From the NCBI GenBank assembly GCA_015064205.1, contig SVSR01000019.1, forward strand, positions 1 through 36,436: 36,436 nt of DNA, read 5' to 3'. The position numbers and the translations under genes were made by a program. The DNA is from Oscillospiraceae bacterium (GTDB lineage: Bacteria; Bacillota; Clostridia; Oscillospirales; CAG-272). Positions 1 through 7,545 of this stretch are shown here, in pieces; position 1 is the first letter of the stretch; each line of letters begins with the position of its first letter. Under the pieces are notes generated by a model, which was not told the origin of the DNA, did no database searches, and saw only the letters and a list, made by a program, of their open reading frames with translations.

Positions 1-319
1 TTCAGTTGCTTCTGTGTCTTCAGTAGCTTCTGTGTCTTCAGTAGCTTCTGTATCTTCAGTTGCTTCTGTGTCTTCAACAGCTTCTGTATCTTCAACAGCC
101 TCTGTATCTACAACAGCTTCTGTATCTTCAACAGCTTCTGTATCTTCAACAGCTTCTGTGTCTTCAGTAGCTTCTGTATCTTCAGTTGCTTCTGTGTCTT
201 CAGTAGCTTCTGTGTCTTCAGTAGCTTCTGTATCTTCAGTTGCTTCTGTGTCTTCAACAGCTTCTGTATCTTCAACAGCCTCTGTATCTACAACAGCTTC
301 TGTATCTACAACAGCTTCA
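1..319 (-). repeat. 18-bp tandem repeat with a 180-bp higher-order period
   Basis: The coding strand consists of in-frame 18-bp units encoding variants of TEDTEA, VEDTEA and VVDTEA. Units differ mainly at the second-codon position and at synonymous sites. Positions 1-127 and 181-307 are identical base for base, so ten 18-bp units form a 180-bp block that was duplicated. The array continues past the left edge. It is inside a reading frame and has no unique spacers, so it is not CRISPR. Confidence 0.95.
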
Positions 320-1083
320 GTAGCAGCCTCTGTGGGAGCTTCTGTTACAACTGTGGGGGGAGCAGAAGGACCGTCAGATGTGTAATCCCAAGCCTTGGCT
401 TCTTCTTCTGTCTCAAAGAAACCGAAACCTGCAACGTAGCATACTGCTTCTTCATCTTCGTTGTATTCGAAGAGCTGAACACGGAACTGACGGATGGTGT
501 TTTCATCCCACATTGTGCCGTCTTCGAAGATGATATCGCTGAGGTCAACGATTACTTCCTGCCATGCGCCGTTACCGTTAACGATGTCAAATGTCTTAAC
601 ACCGGACTTAAGGTTGGATACGCCGAGAGGCATAACGTCCTTGGAAGCGTGGAACTTGATGTAGTCCATGGAGCTTCCTGCTTCATTGTATGCATACTTG
701 ATCTTGAACCACTTATACTTGGAAGCGTCAAGTGAAGGATTGTAGTAGTCAGCATCCCACTGATAGTAGTTGAAGTCCATTATAGGAGAAATTGTGGGGC
801 TGTCGTCGATAAGTGAAACTGCAACGCAGTGAACACCGTTGTATGTAGTTTCTTCAAACTTAGCGCCGTGCCATCTTTCGATTCCGCCTGAAGGAGTAAC
901 CTGAACAGTGTTAGCGAAAGCGTTGTGGAACTTTGTTCCGGGGTCGCCTGTGTACATAATGTCTGCAACTGCAAACAGATTCTTACCGCCGGGAGCGGGA
1001 GCGTCTAAAGCGCTTGTTACAACTGCTGCGGATGTGATCATCATAGCAACAACGAGAACAATTGCTAAAATCTTGTTTTTCAT
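1..1083 (-). CDS. Secreted protein with beta-rich domain and acidic repeat tail (3' end off window)
   Basis: Start ATG at 1083, with AAAGGAG seven bases upstream. The 361 visible codons stay open to the left edge, so the C-terminus is missing. Residues 1 to about 25 are a signal peptide (MKNKILAIVLVVAMM, then small residues). Residues about 28-230 are rich in aromatic and alternating polar/hydrophobic residues (for example WQEVIVDLSD, then YVAGFGFFETEEEA), which resembles a secreted jelly-roll or carbohydrate-binding-like fold; I cannot name the family. A short Pro/Thr linker follows, and from about residue 250 the protein is a 6-residue repeat of type (V/T)E(D)TEA that continues off the edge. 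Such acidic, low-complexity tails usually act as spacers at the cell surface. A sortase motif, dockerin or membrane anchor may lie beyond the window. The domain call is inference; the signal peptide and repeat are seen directly. Confidence 0.8.
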   Translation of the reverse strand, partial: MKNKILAIVLVVAMMITSAAVVTSALDAPAPGGKNLFAVADIMYTGDPGTKFHNAFANTVQVTPSGGIERWHGAKFEETTYNGVHCVAVSLIDDSPTISPIMDFNYYQWDADYYNPSLDASKYKWFKIKYAYNEAGSSMDYIKFHASKDVMPLGVSNLKSGVKTFDIVNGNGAWQEVIVDLSDIIFEDGTMWDENTIRQFRVQLFEYNEDEEAVCYVAGFGFFETEEEAKAWDYTSDGPSAPPTVVTEAPTEAATEAVVDTEAVVDTEAVEDTEAVEDTEATEDTEATEDTEATEDTEATEDTEATEDTEAVEDTEAVEDTEAVVDTEAVEDTEAVEDTEATEDTEATEDTEATEDTEATE

Positions 1084-1113
1084 TTCAAAAAACTCCTTTG
1101 AAAAATTTTGTTG

Positions 1114-1131
1114 CGTTACAATGCTGTAACG
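1114..1131 (-). promoter_or_regulatory. 5'-leader hairpin of the secreted repeat protein
   Basis: A perfect 7-bp stem (CGTTACA / TGTAACG) with a 4-base loop lies just after the predicted transcript start and upstream of the ribosome site at about 1091-1097. It could stabilise the mRNA end or be an operator. Seen in sequence; the role is inferred. Confidence 0.5.
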
Positions 1132-1140
1132 GTACAATTC

Positions 1141-1171
1141 ATTATAACATACAAGGGATACCTTTTGTCAA
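1141..1171 (-). promoter_or_regulatory. Promoter of the secreted repeat protein
   Basis: Minus-strand -35 TTGACA (1166-1171) and -10 TATAAT (1141-1146), both perfect sigma-A consensus. The 19-bp spacer is longer than ideal, and the -10 is preceded by TG (extended -10). The predicted start is near 1134, giving a leader of about 50 bases. Confidence 0.75.
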
Positions 1172-1293
1172 TAGTTTTTCCATATTTGGATCTTTTTTTG
1201 TCTACTATGACAAAAAACAACTTTATTTATGTGCATTACAACGATTTGAAAGAGCAGTATTTTAAATCTACTTTACATTATATGCAATATAAC

Positions 1294-1324
1294 AAAAAAG
1301 AGAAGGTTTTTCCTTCTCTTTTTT
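1294..1324 (-). terminator. Terminator after the DUF378 gene
   Basis: A perfect inverted repeat, AAAAAAGAGAAGG / CCTTCTCTTTTTT with a 5-base T loop, starts 15 bases past the DUF378 stop codon. The stem ends in a run of T on either strand, so it can work in both directions. It separates the DUF378 gene from the promoter at 1141-1171. Confidence 0.85.
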
Positions 1325-1338
1325 GTTGCGGTCATGTT

Positions 1339-1554
1339 TCAGTCTCTTGAAATAACTTCGTTTCTTTCTCTGAACAAAAGTGAAATGCACCAGATTCCGC
1401 AAAGACCTACGACTGTGTAAATAATTCTGCTTATAGTGGCCGCCTGACCGCCGCCGAGCCATGCGACGAGGTCAAAGCTGAAAAGTCCGATGCTGCCCCA
1501 GTTGAGAGCGCCGATGATTGTAACGATAAGAGCGATTCTGTCGAGCATATACAT
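1339..1554 (-). CDS. DUF378 small membrane protein
   Basis: 71 residues from the ATG at 1554, chosen because GAAAGGA sits seven bases upstream; a longer in-frame start at 1584 lacks this. Two hydrophobic segments (about residues 4-24 and 34-58) surround the motif ALNWGSIGLFSFDLVAWL, the hallmark of the DUF378 family (B. subtilis YuzA type), and the length is normal for the family. It is predicted to be an integral membrane protein with both helices in the cytoplasmic membrane. No function is established for the family. It stands alone between two terminators. Confidence 0.85.
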   Translation of the reverse strand: MYMLDRIALIVTIIGALNWGSIGLFSFDLVAWLGGGQAATISRIIYTVVGLCGIWCISLLFRERNEVISRD

Positions 1555-1622
1555 GAGTATTCCTTTCACAGAGCATAAGCGCATTTAAAAAACAGAGCCT
1601 TATACCCTTTTCATTATTTTCC

Positions 1623-1628
1623 ATGATA
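1623..1628 (-). promoter_or_regulatory. Possible extended -10 of the DUF378 gene
   Basis: On the minus strand TGGTATCAT fits an extended -10 (TGnTATAAT-like), about 70 bases upstream of the DUF378 start. No good -35 is visible at 17 bp (AATAAT there). A weak call. Confidence 0.3.
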
Positions 1629-1682
1629 CCACATGGGCTAATTCTATTATTTCACCGCAAGGGCATTTTATTCACAAAAAAC

Positions 1683-1714
1683 AAAAAACGGAAAGCGTGA
1701 GCTTTCCGTTTTTT
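1683..1714 (-). terminator. Terminator of the ABC transporter operon
   Basis: Fourteen-base arms (AAAAAACGGAAAGC / GCTTTCCGTTTTTT) around a GTGA tetraloop begin three bases past the last permease stop codon. On the minus strand the hairpin is followed by a T run. Confidence 0.9.
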
Positions 1715-1717
1715 AGA

Positions 1718-3235
1718 TTACTTGTTTTCGCCGAACTTCTTTTTAACTGTCTTCCAAGCGTGCATTGCAAGGGCTGCCGCGATAACACCGTAAGAAATAA
1801 ACATTCTTATGTATTCGCTGATAGCCGAGTCGCCGACGAGCTTTGTTGCCGCAAGAGGAGCAACAACGAAGAGTGTGTGGAAGAGTATAACACCGAGTAT
1901 CGCGTGCTTGTTGTTAGCCTTTTGAACGCTTGCACCGCCGACAAGAAGCGCCGCAACCGAGTAAAGACCAACGTTTGTCTGCTGCTGTATCGTGTTGAAC
2001 GTACCGAGATTCTGCAAGAATATCAACTGACCCCACGCGGCAAGCACGGTTGAGATACAAACTGCGATGATTCTTGTACGGTTTACGTTGATACCTGCCG
2101 AAGTTGCAACGGCACGGTTCTGGCCAACCGTTCTCATGTCCTGACCGAGCTTTGTTGACAAGAGCCAGTTGTTGATAGCGCAGAATACAAATATCATCAC
2201 GTACGTGCAGGCAGGAAGTCTTACGCTTGTCGCAACCTTATCAACTGCCGGAATCTGCGCAAGTGCAATTATAAGCACAACTGCGATAACAGCCGCAAGC
2301 GGCTTTGCATAGCTTTTTTTTGAGATAAGAGCACTGATAAGCTTTACTGCAAAGAAAACTATTGCGGTGATACCTGCAAACCAGATAGCGTCTGAAAGGA
2401 GAACTCTCGTCTGACCGAAGAGGTTATCAAGCTTGTAGCATATAGGAGCGAGCATATTCATATATGCAGGAACACCGGTGCCTGCAGCTATTGCATTTTC
2501 AAGCGTTGTAACAATAAAGTTTGTCATAAACGCCGCACCAAACACAAGAGCAGCACCGACTATGCTTATTATGCTCTTTGTTTTGTTTATAGACTGCTTC
2601 TTGATGCTCTTGTATATCATAACGGCTATCTGCCAGATGGCAAATATAACGGCAACCGTCATAAGCGTTTCAACAAGACTTATGTTGTCAAGTGAATACT
2701 TGAGCGAACCGTCAAGGTCAAAAGCGTTTCTGAGACCGAATCCTCTGGGAAGAAGATTGGGGTCGTCAAACGGAATAAGTCCGCCGATTATGTAGAGTAC
2801 GAAAAGCTTGTACAGACCGTCTGCGAAATAACCGAGCACAAGACCGGTTATCATTTCAGAGCCTTTCGTCTTGTTGTAAAGAACACCTACGAGTATACCG
2901 AAGATGATCGCAAGGGGAGTGGAGATAAGTGCTGTAAGTAAAAGCGCATTTATACCCGTAAATCCCCAGTGAACTACCCAGAATATAGCTATCTGGGAGG
3001 CCATCGCACCAACAACGATACCAAAGTTAAGTCCAAGACCCGCAAGTACGGGGATTATAAGCGAGAGCACAAGGCATGCGTTTCTGCCGAGACGTGTGAA
3101 AAGCTCGCCCGAAACGTAGGAGATGTCAACACCCGAGTATCCAATACAGGTGATACAGAGGATAGCGAATAATACTAAAACCTTGTTTTCAAACAGCCAG
3201 CTGCCGAAATTTGAAAGCATTTTCTTATTCTTCAC
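1718..3235 (-). CDS. ABC transporter permease 2 (BPD_transp_2 / branched-type)
   Basis: 505 residues from a GTG at 3235, chosen because GGGAGG lies eight bases upstream; a GTG at 3244 would overlap that ribosome site. About ten hydrophobic segments, with the conserved family stretches GLGLNFGIVVGAMASQ near the N-terminus, MRTVGQNRAVATSAGINV (the cytoplasmic EAA-like loop contacting the ATPase) and VAALLVGGASVQKA. It is longer than most members (about 330-380) owing to an extra hydrophilic/membrane stretch at about residues 200-330. The start overlaps the end of the upstream permease by 11 bases, so the two are translationally coupled. Predicted role: one half of the membrane channel of a sugar- or nucleoside-type importer. 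The ligand cannot be read from the sequence. Confidence 0.85.
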   Translation of the reverse strand: MKNKKMLSNFGSWLFENKVLVLFAILCITCIGYSGVDISYVSGELFTRLGRNACLVLSLIIPVLAGLGLNFGIVVGAMASQIAIFWVVHWGFTGINALLLTALISTPLAIIFGILVGVLYNKTKGSEMITGLVLGYFADGLYKLFVLYIIGGLIPFDDPNLLPRGFGLRNAFDLDGSLKYSLDNISLVETLMTVAVIFAIWQIAVMIYKSIKKQSINKTKSIISIVGAALVFGAAFMTNFIVTTLENAIAAGTGVPAYMNMLAPICYKLDNLFGQTRVLLSDAIWFAGITAIVFFAVKLISALISKKSYAKPLAAVIAVVLIIALAQIPAVDKVATSVRLPACTYVMIFVFCAINNWLLSTKLGQDMRTVGQNRAVATSAGINVNRTRIIAVCISTVLAAWGQLIFLQNLGTFNTIQQQTNVGLYSVAALLVGGASVQKANNKHAILGVILFHTLFVVAPLAATKLVGDSAISEYIRMFISYGVIAAALAMHAWKTVKKKFGENK

Positions 3236-4331
3236 CTGAAACACCTCCCTTTACTTTTGTGAGTGCGTAGAGGATTACACCGTTCTGAATGATCTGACGC
3301 ATTGTATCCGAAATGTCGGTACCCTGAAGCATAACGTTGGAAAGCGGAGGCGTCAGTATGATAAGTCCCTGGAATAAGAACGTACCTATTATAACGTGGC
3401 TTATCTTCGCTTTTCTCGTTGTTGCACCGCCGATAAGAACAGCGGCAACGCACTGGAAGCCCATTGAAAGGGGTGCGGAGTAAGCCTGAATGAAGCCGTA
3501 ACCCTGAGCGTAGATAATAATACCGATAGCTCCGATTGCAGTTGAAAGCGCGATACCGCGGATTCTCATTTTATCAACGTTGATTCCGCTTGCGCGTGCA
3601 AACTGAGGATTGCTTCCAACTGCCGTTATAGCCTTACCTGTTTTTGTCTTCATATATATAAATACGAGGAAACACATGAAAAGAACAAAAACAATAAGAC
3701 CTGTGGGTATGTATATACCGGCAGTAATACCCTCTTCTTTAAAGAGAGTAAATCCGCCTGCATTGTTAAGTACACCGCCGAATGACGTGTTGAGGTTTAT
3801 CTGGTTACGGACGCCCTTGCCGCCGATAGCCCATTTAATTATACCGCTTGTAAACGGAGCTGTGAACCATACGATGCTCATAAGGTAGATAGCCGAGTAA
3901 CCAACATAGGTCGTAACCGTCATCTCATCGCCCTTAACTCGGTTTAAAAGCATGCCGTAAGCAACGCCCACAAACCACGCAAGAACAGCACCGACAACTA
4001 TAGCGAAGAGAATAGCGACCCACGGGCCAAAGCCGGGAAGAATAGCGTCTACTTTAACTGCAATATCAAATTCAATAGCTAAAAGTCCGCTTAAGATACC
4101 GCATACGATACCGAGGCTGACGCCGAAGTTAGGTCCGACGCCGCACTGTATTGAGGGTATCATCGCAAGTGCGAGTATGCCCCACATACCCCAATACTTG
4201 ATAACGCTTCCGAGATAGGAGAGTACGTCAAGCTTGTACACGCCCATAAGTGCAACTATTAAAAGGAAGAAAGCAAAGATGATAAGTCTGGGGAGGTTTA
4301 CGTTTTTAAGCTTTTTCATAAATTTATCCAT
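3225..4331 (-). CDS. ABC transporter permease 1 (BPD_transp_2 family)
   Basis: 368 residues with about ten hydrophobic segments. The start ATG overlaps the ATPase stop codon by one base (TAATG), and AGGAGGT lies upstream. Conserved stretches include GVGPNFGVSLGIVCGIL, the coupling loop ITAVGSNPQFARASGINV and AAVLIGGATTRKAKISHV, which match the equivalent stretches of the partner permease, so the two are distant paralogues. Two different permeases next to a double ATPase and a lipoprotein is the layout of BMP/nucleoside and simple-sugar importers. It should form a heterodimeric channel with the next gene product. Substrate unknown. Confidence 0.87.
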   Translation of the reverse strand: MDKFMKKLKNVNLPRLIIFAFFLLIVALMGVYKLDVLSYLGSVIKYWGMWGILALAMIPSIQCGVGPNFGVSLGIVCGILSGLLAIEFDIAVKVDAILPGFGPWVAILFAIVVGAVLAWFVGVAYGMLLNRVKGDEMTVTTYVGYSAIYLMSIVWFTAPFTSGIIKWAIGGKGVRNQINLNTSFGGVLNNAGGFTLFKEEGITAGIYIPTGLIVFVLFMCFLVFIYMKTKTGKAITAVGSNPQFARASGINVDKMRIRGIALSTAIGAIGIIIYAQGYGFIQAYSAPLSMGFQCVAAVLIGGATTRKAKISHVIIGTFLFQGLIILTPPLSNVMLQGTDISDTMRQIIQNGVILYALTKVKGGVSGEE

Positions 4332-5926
4332 TACTCGTTACCTCCTGCTTTACTTCCGGACATAGCAAGACCGTATTTTGCATCTGAGTCATCGGGTTTA
4401 AGCATTGCCGTAAGCTTACCGTCAGATACGATTGCGATTCTGTCACTCAAACTGCGAAGCTCGTTGAGCTCAGAGCTTACAACTATAATTGTAAGACCGG
4501 TTTCGCGGTTAAGCTTTACGAGAAGCTCGAGTACGAGTTTCTTCGCACCGATATCTATACCGCGTGTCGGTTCTGATACGATAAGAAGCTTGGGGTTAAG
4601 CGCAAGTGCACGTGCAAGGCATACCTTCTGCTGGTTACCGCCCGAAAGTCTTCCTACATACTGAGCAGGACCTGTACAGCGTATATCAAGCTTTTTGATC
4701 ATATCGTTGGCAAAGGCTTCTGCAGCCTTTGCATCATATATCTTTATCGGGCCGAATTTGTTAAGGAAATCTTCCTTAATCTGCATAGCGGTGAATACAA
4801 TGTTCTGCTCAATAGATTCTTCGAGCAAGAGACCGACACCGCGTCTGTCCTCAGACACGAATGCAATACCCTTGTTAAGAGCATCGCCGAGAACTGTAGG
4901 ATCAATCTTTTCACCGTCAAAGGTGATGTCGCCGATAGCTTCGTAAAGACCGAGAATACCGTTGGGGATACCAACTTTACCCTGACCTGCAAGACCGCCG
5001 ATACCGAGTATCTCACCGCGGCGCACGTCAAGGTCAATACCGTTAACGTTTTCGCCGGGCATTGCAACGTGATAATTCTTGAGTGAAAGAATTATGTCAT
5101 TATCGTCAAGCACTCTGTTGTCAACCGTGTCTTCAACAAGCTTTTCCACCTTACGTCCGATCATAAGCTCGGCAATTCTTGCGGCAGTTGTTTCCTTTGT
5201 AATAAGTCTTTCAACGAGAGTGCCGTCTCTGAGTACGGTCATACTGTCGGTAACACTCATAACCTCGTCTATTCTGTGAGTTATGAATATTATTGAGATG
5301 CCCTTTGAAGCGATTGTACGCATAGCCTCGAGAAGTCTCTCGGCTTCGCTTTCTGTAAGAACGGCTGTAGGCTCGTCGAATATGAGTATCTGCATACCGT
5401 CCTTGTCTATTTCACGTGCAATTTCAATAAACTGCATGTAGCCGACGGGCATCCCCTTGACGATCGTATCTTCCTTTATATCAAGACCGATAGTATCAAG
5501 CGCACGGCGTGCGTCGCCTGCCATTGTAGCCTGATCGAGCGCTTCGAGCTTTTTGCCGAGTATCGCGCTTGCAATTGTCGGAGTTGTTATTTCACGTCCG
5601 ACCTTAATGTTTTCTGTAACAGTAAAGCCCGGAATAAGCATGAATTCCTGGTGCACCATTCCGATACCAAGCTCCATAGCCTTCTGAGGGGAGTCGATAT
5701 TAACCTCTTCTCCGTTAACCTCGATACTGCCCTTGAATCCGCCGGTGTTATGTATAACCGGCATACCGAAGAGAATGTTCATAAGAGTTGATTTTCCGGC
5801 GCCGTTTTCACCCATAAGGGCGTGTATCTCGCCGGGAGCGATATGAAGATCAACGCCCTTCAAGACCTTGTTGCCGTAATACTCTTTTTCGATTCCCTTC
5901 ATGCTTAACACATAAGGTTTATCCAT
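4331..5926 (-). CDS. Double-domain ABC ATPase (RbsA/NupA-like)
   Basis: 531 residues from the ATG at 5926, with AAAGGA upstream; a 45-residue in-frame extension to 6061 is unlikely because it encodes basic, non-family sequence through the structured intergenic region. Domain 1 (residues about 5-255): Walker A GENGAGKST at 39-47, Walker B ILIFDEP at 180-186, switch His217. Domain 2 (about 278-510): loop GLAGQGKVG at 311-319, signature LSGGNQQ at 427-433, Walker B LLIVSEP at 447-453, no switch His. The domain 1 signature is degenerate (MPVGYMQ, 159-165). One composite ATP site (Walker A1 plus signature 2) is therefore consensus and the other is not, as is common for this family. It powers the two permeases encoded downstream. 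Confidence 0.92.
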   Translation of the reverse strand: MDKPYVLSMKGIEKEYYGNKVLKGVDLHIAPGEIHALMGENGAGKSTLMNILFGMPVIHNTGGFKGSIEVNGEEVNIDSPQKAMELGIGMVHQEFMLIPGFTVTENIKVGREITTPTIASAILGKKLEALDQATMAGDARRALDTIGLDIKEDTIVKGMPVGYMQFIEIAREIDKDGMQILIFDEPTAVLTESEAERLLEAMRTIASKGISIIFITHRIDEVMSVTDSMTVLRDGTLVERLITKETTAARIAELMIGRKVEKLVEDTVDNRVLDDNDIILSLKNYHVAMPGENVNGIDLDVRRGEILGIGGLAGQGKVGIPNGILGLYEAIGDITFDGEKIDPTVLGDALNKGIAFVSEDRRGVGLLLEESIEQNIVFTAMQIKEDFLNKFGPIKIYDAKAAEAFANDMIKKLDIRCTGPAQYVGRLSGGNQQKVCLARALALNPKLLIVSEPTRGIDIGAKKLVLELLVKLNRETGLTIIVVSSELNELRSLSDRIAIVSDGKLTAMLKPDDSDAKYGLAMSGSKAGGNE

Positions 5927-5968
5927 TTGAGTTTGTCCTTTCATTTGTTTGAGGGCCCGAATGCGCCC

Positions 5969-6081
5969 CGGCTTACGCCGCAAAAATCTCCGCACAGGAT
6001 CTATGCGGACGTTTTCGCGGCCAAGCGTAATAAAATTGAGAAAGTGCCCGCCGATTTGCACTGAAATGGACGGGCACTTTC
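5969..6081 (-). promoter_or_regulatory. Structured intercistronic region between lipoprotein and ATPase genes
   Basis: The 193-base gap between the lipoprotein stop and the ATPase start holds three hairpins on the minus strand. These are an 11-bp stem (GAAAGTGCCCG 6040-6050 with CGGGCACTTTC 6071-6081), a 6-bp stem (5989-5994 with 6004-6009) followed by GATTTTTG, and a 4-bp stem (5969-5980). There is no new promoter. This fits partial termination or mRNA processing that leaves more of the binding-protein message than of the membrane-component message. Confidence 0.6.
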
Positions 6082-6119
6082 GACCTAACCGATATTATTT
6101 AATTAATAATTTGTGGTTA

Positions 6120-7283
6120 TCAGAAGTTGTAGAACGGGCAGAGGAGCATATAGAAGTTTTCGATAGGTGTTTCGCCTTCTACGTAGTTAGAGATCTGAAC
6201 CTCTTCGCCGCCTATAGCTCTGAGGCATGAGAAGAATACTTCTTCGTCAAGCTTGCCTTCTGTCTGACCTTCGCAGTACTTGATAGCATATTCAACGCCT
6301 GCTTCGATCATAAGCATATTAACGGGTGTGCCCCATGTGGACATTCTGCCTGAGTTTCCGTATTCAGCAACCTTATCCTTGATAGCGCCGAGGATGTATT
6401 CAACATCGCCCTCGTGGCCTTCTGTGGAGATTGCGAATGCAGAGGGATAACCGTGGTACGGGCTGGGGCAGCACTGCTGCGGGAATATAGCACCGAGCTC
6501 TGCACACTGGAGGATGAGGGGTTCCTGCATCGAGCAGTTTGTAGAGAAGAATGCAGTATCCTTACCGTACTGATCAACGTAAACCTTGATGTTTTCTGTG
6601 ATCCAAGCCTGAGCACCTGTTACACCTGCGTCGCCTGTCGGGTCGGGAGCAGTTGCTTCAACGTACTGGATGCCGAGTTCTTCACATCTCTTTTCGAAGA
6701 GAGCCTTACGTGCGCTGATAGTAGCGTAGCCAAGGTGACGTTCGAAGGAAACGTGAACGAATGTCTTAGCGCCCATAGAATGAGCCTGGTCGATAACTGT
6801 TGTACCCATTGCGATTTCGTCAACGAGCATGCAGATGTCTGCAGCAGATGCGATAACAGCAGGGTCTTCAGCGCAAACGCCTGTTACGAAGAGGATGTCG
6901 TCGCGTGTTTCCTTAACCTTGTTGATAGCTGCGGTCGCACCGGGAACTGCCTGTACGAATACGATAGCCTTAACAGCAGGGTCGGAAGCCATGTTTGTAA
7001 CAGTAGCGATCGTCTGTTCTGTTTCGGAAGAGAAGTTGTCGGGATATGTAGCAGTAACGATCATATCGCCGTATTTTTCCTTAGCTTTCTGAGCAGCCTG
7101 ATACTCTTCTTCGCCCTGAGAAACAGTACCTGTAATGATACCGATCTTGTATGCGGGAGCATCTTCACCCTCAACGGGATCTGTGTCTGCTTCAGAATCG
7201 CTTACAACGGGATCAACTACTCCGCAAGCAGCGAAGGAGAGGAGCATGATAAGCGAAAGAAGGATAGCAAGAATCTTTTTCAT
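6120..7283 (-). CDS. DUF3798-family substrate-binding lipoprotein of the ABC transporter
   Basis: 387 residues from the ATG at 7283 with AAGGAG upstream. Residues 1-19 are a lipoprotein signal with a lipobox ending at Cys20 (SFAAC); the mature end is acidic (residues 24-42) as a tether. The body resembles a periplasmic-binding fold and carries stretches I associate with DUF3798 (Pfam PF12683): KYGDMIVTATYPDNF near residue 70 and FVHVSFERHLGYATI near 175. It is the first gene of the operon with ATPase and permease genes after it, so it should be the membrane-anchored receptor that delivers ligand to the permeases. The layout parallels BMP-type nucleoside receptors, but the sequence is a separate family. 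The ligand is unknown; sugar or nucleoside is inference only. Confidence 0.85.
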   Translation of the reverse strand: MKKILAILLSLIMLLSFAACGVVDPVVSDSEADTDPVEGEDAPAYKIGIITGTVSQGEEEYQAAQKAKEKYGDMIVTATYPDNFSSETEQTIATVTNMASDPAVKAIVFVQAVPGATAAINKVKETRDDILFVTGVCAEDPAVIASAADICMLVDEIAMGTTVIDQAHSMGAKTFVHVSFERHLGYATISARKALFEKRCEELGIQYVEATAPDPTGDAGVTGAQAWITENIKVYVDQYGKDTAFFSTNCSMQEPLILQCAELGAIFPQQCCPSPYHGYPSAFAISTEGHEGDVEYILGAIKDKVAEYGNSGRMSTWGTPVNMLMIEAGVEYAIKYCEGQTEGKLDEEVFFSCLRAIGGEEVQISNYVEGETPIENFYMLLCPFYNF

Positions 7284-7310
7284 TGTGATTATCTCCTTAA
7301 TCGTTTATTT

Positions 7311-7327
7311 GCCTGCAAAAAGCAGGC
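7311..7327 (-). promoter_or_regulatory. 5'-leader hairpin of the lipoprotein gene
   Basis: GCCTGC / GCAGGC around a 5-base loop lies in the leader, about 20 bases after the predicted start and well before the ribosome site. It may protect the mRNA 5' end or act as an operator. Confidence 0.45.
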
Positions 7328-7352
7328 ATATATCGGTTATTTGGTATAATTA

Positions 7353-7381
7353 ATTTTATCAAATAACGCTTAAAATTGCAA
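7353..7381 (-). promoter_or_regulatory. Promoter of the ABC transporter operon
   Basis: Minus-strand -35 TTGCAA (7376-7381), 17-bp spacer, -10 TAAAAT (7353-7358) preceded by TGA (extended -10). The predicted start near 7346 gives a leader of about 62 bases. Confidence 0.65.
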
Positions 7382-7516
7382 TAGATAGCCATACATTTCA
7401 ACTTTTTGCACAAATATTCAACGTCGTTTTAAAGCAATATTGCCAAACAAATAACAAATCGTAAAATATTTTTTTGCATAATTTTGCTAAATTACACGTA
7501 TTTCGATAAAAATAAA

Positions 7517-7533
7517 GGAGCCATAAAGGCTCC
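7517..7533 (-). terminator. Terminator of the polysaccharide operon
   Basis: GGAGCC / GGCTCC stem with a 5-base loop, followed on the minus strand by TTTATTTTTAT. It lies 13 bases past the capG stop codon. The stem is short, so termination may be partial. Confidence 0.65.
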
Positions 7534-7545
7534 CTTACATAAATC

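Noticed and set aside
1-319. CRISPR array
   Set aside because: Units are contiguous 18-bp in-frame repeats without unique spacers.
14-385. Plus-strand Ser/Val-rich reading frame over the repeat array
   Set aside because: It is the antisense shadow of the acidic repeat; the minus frame continues into a signal peptide and a good ribosome site.
6414-7349. 311-codon plus-strand reading frame
   Set aside because: It lies opposite the DUF3798 lipoprotein gene, has no ribosome site, and extends through that gene's promoter; Cys-rich composition is typical of a shadow frame.
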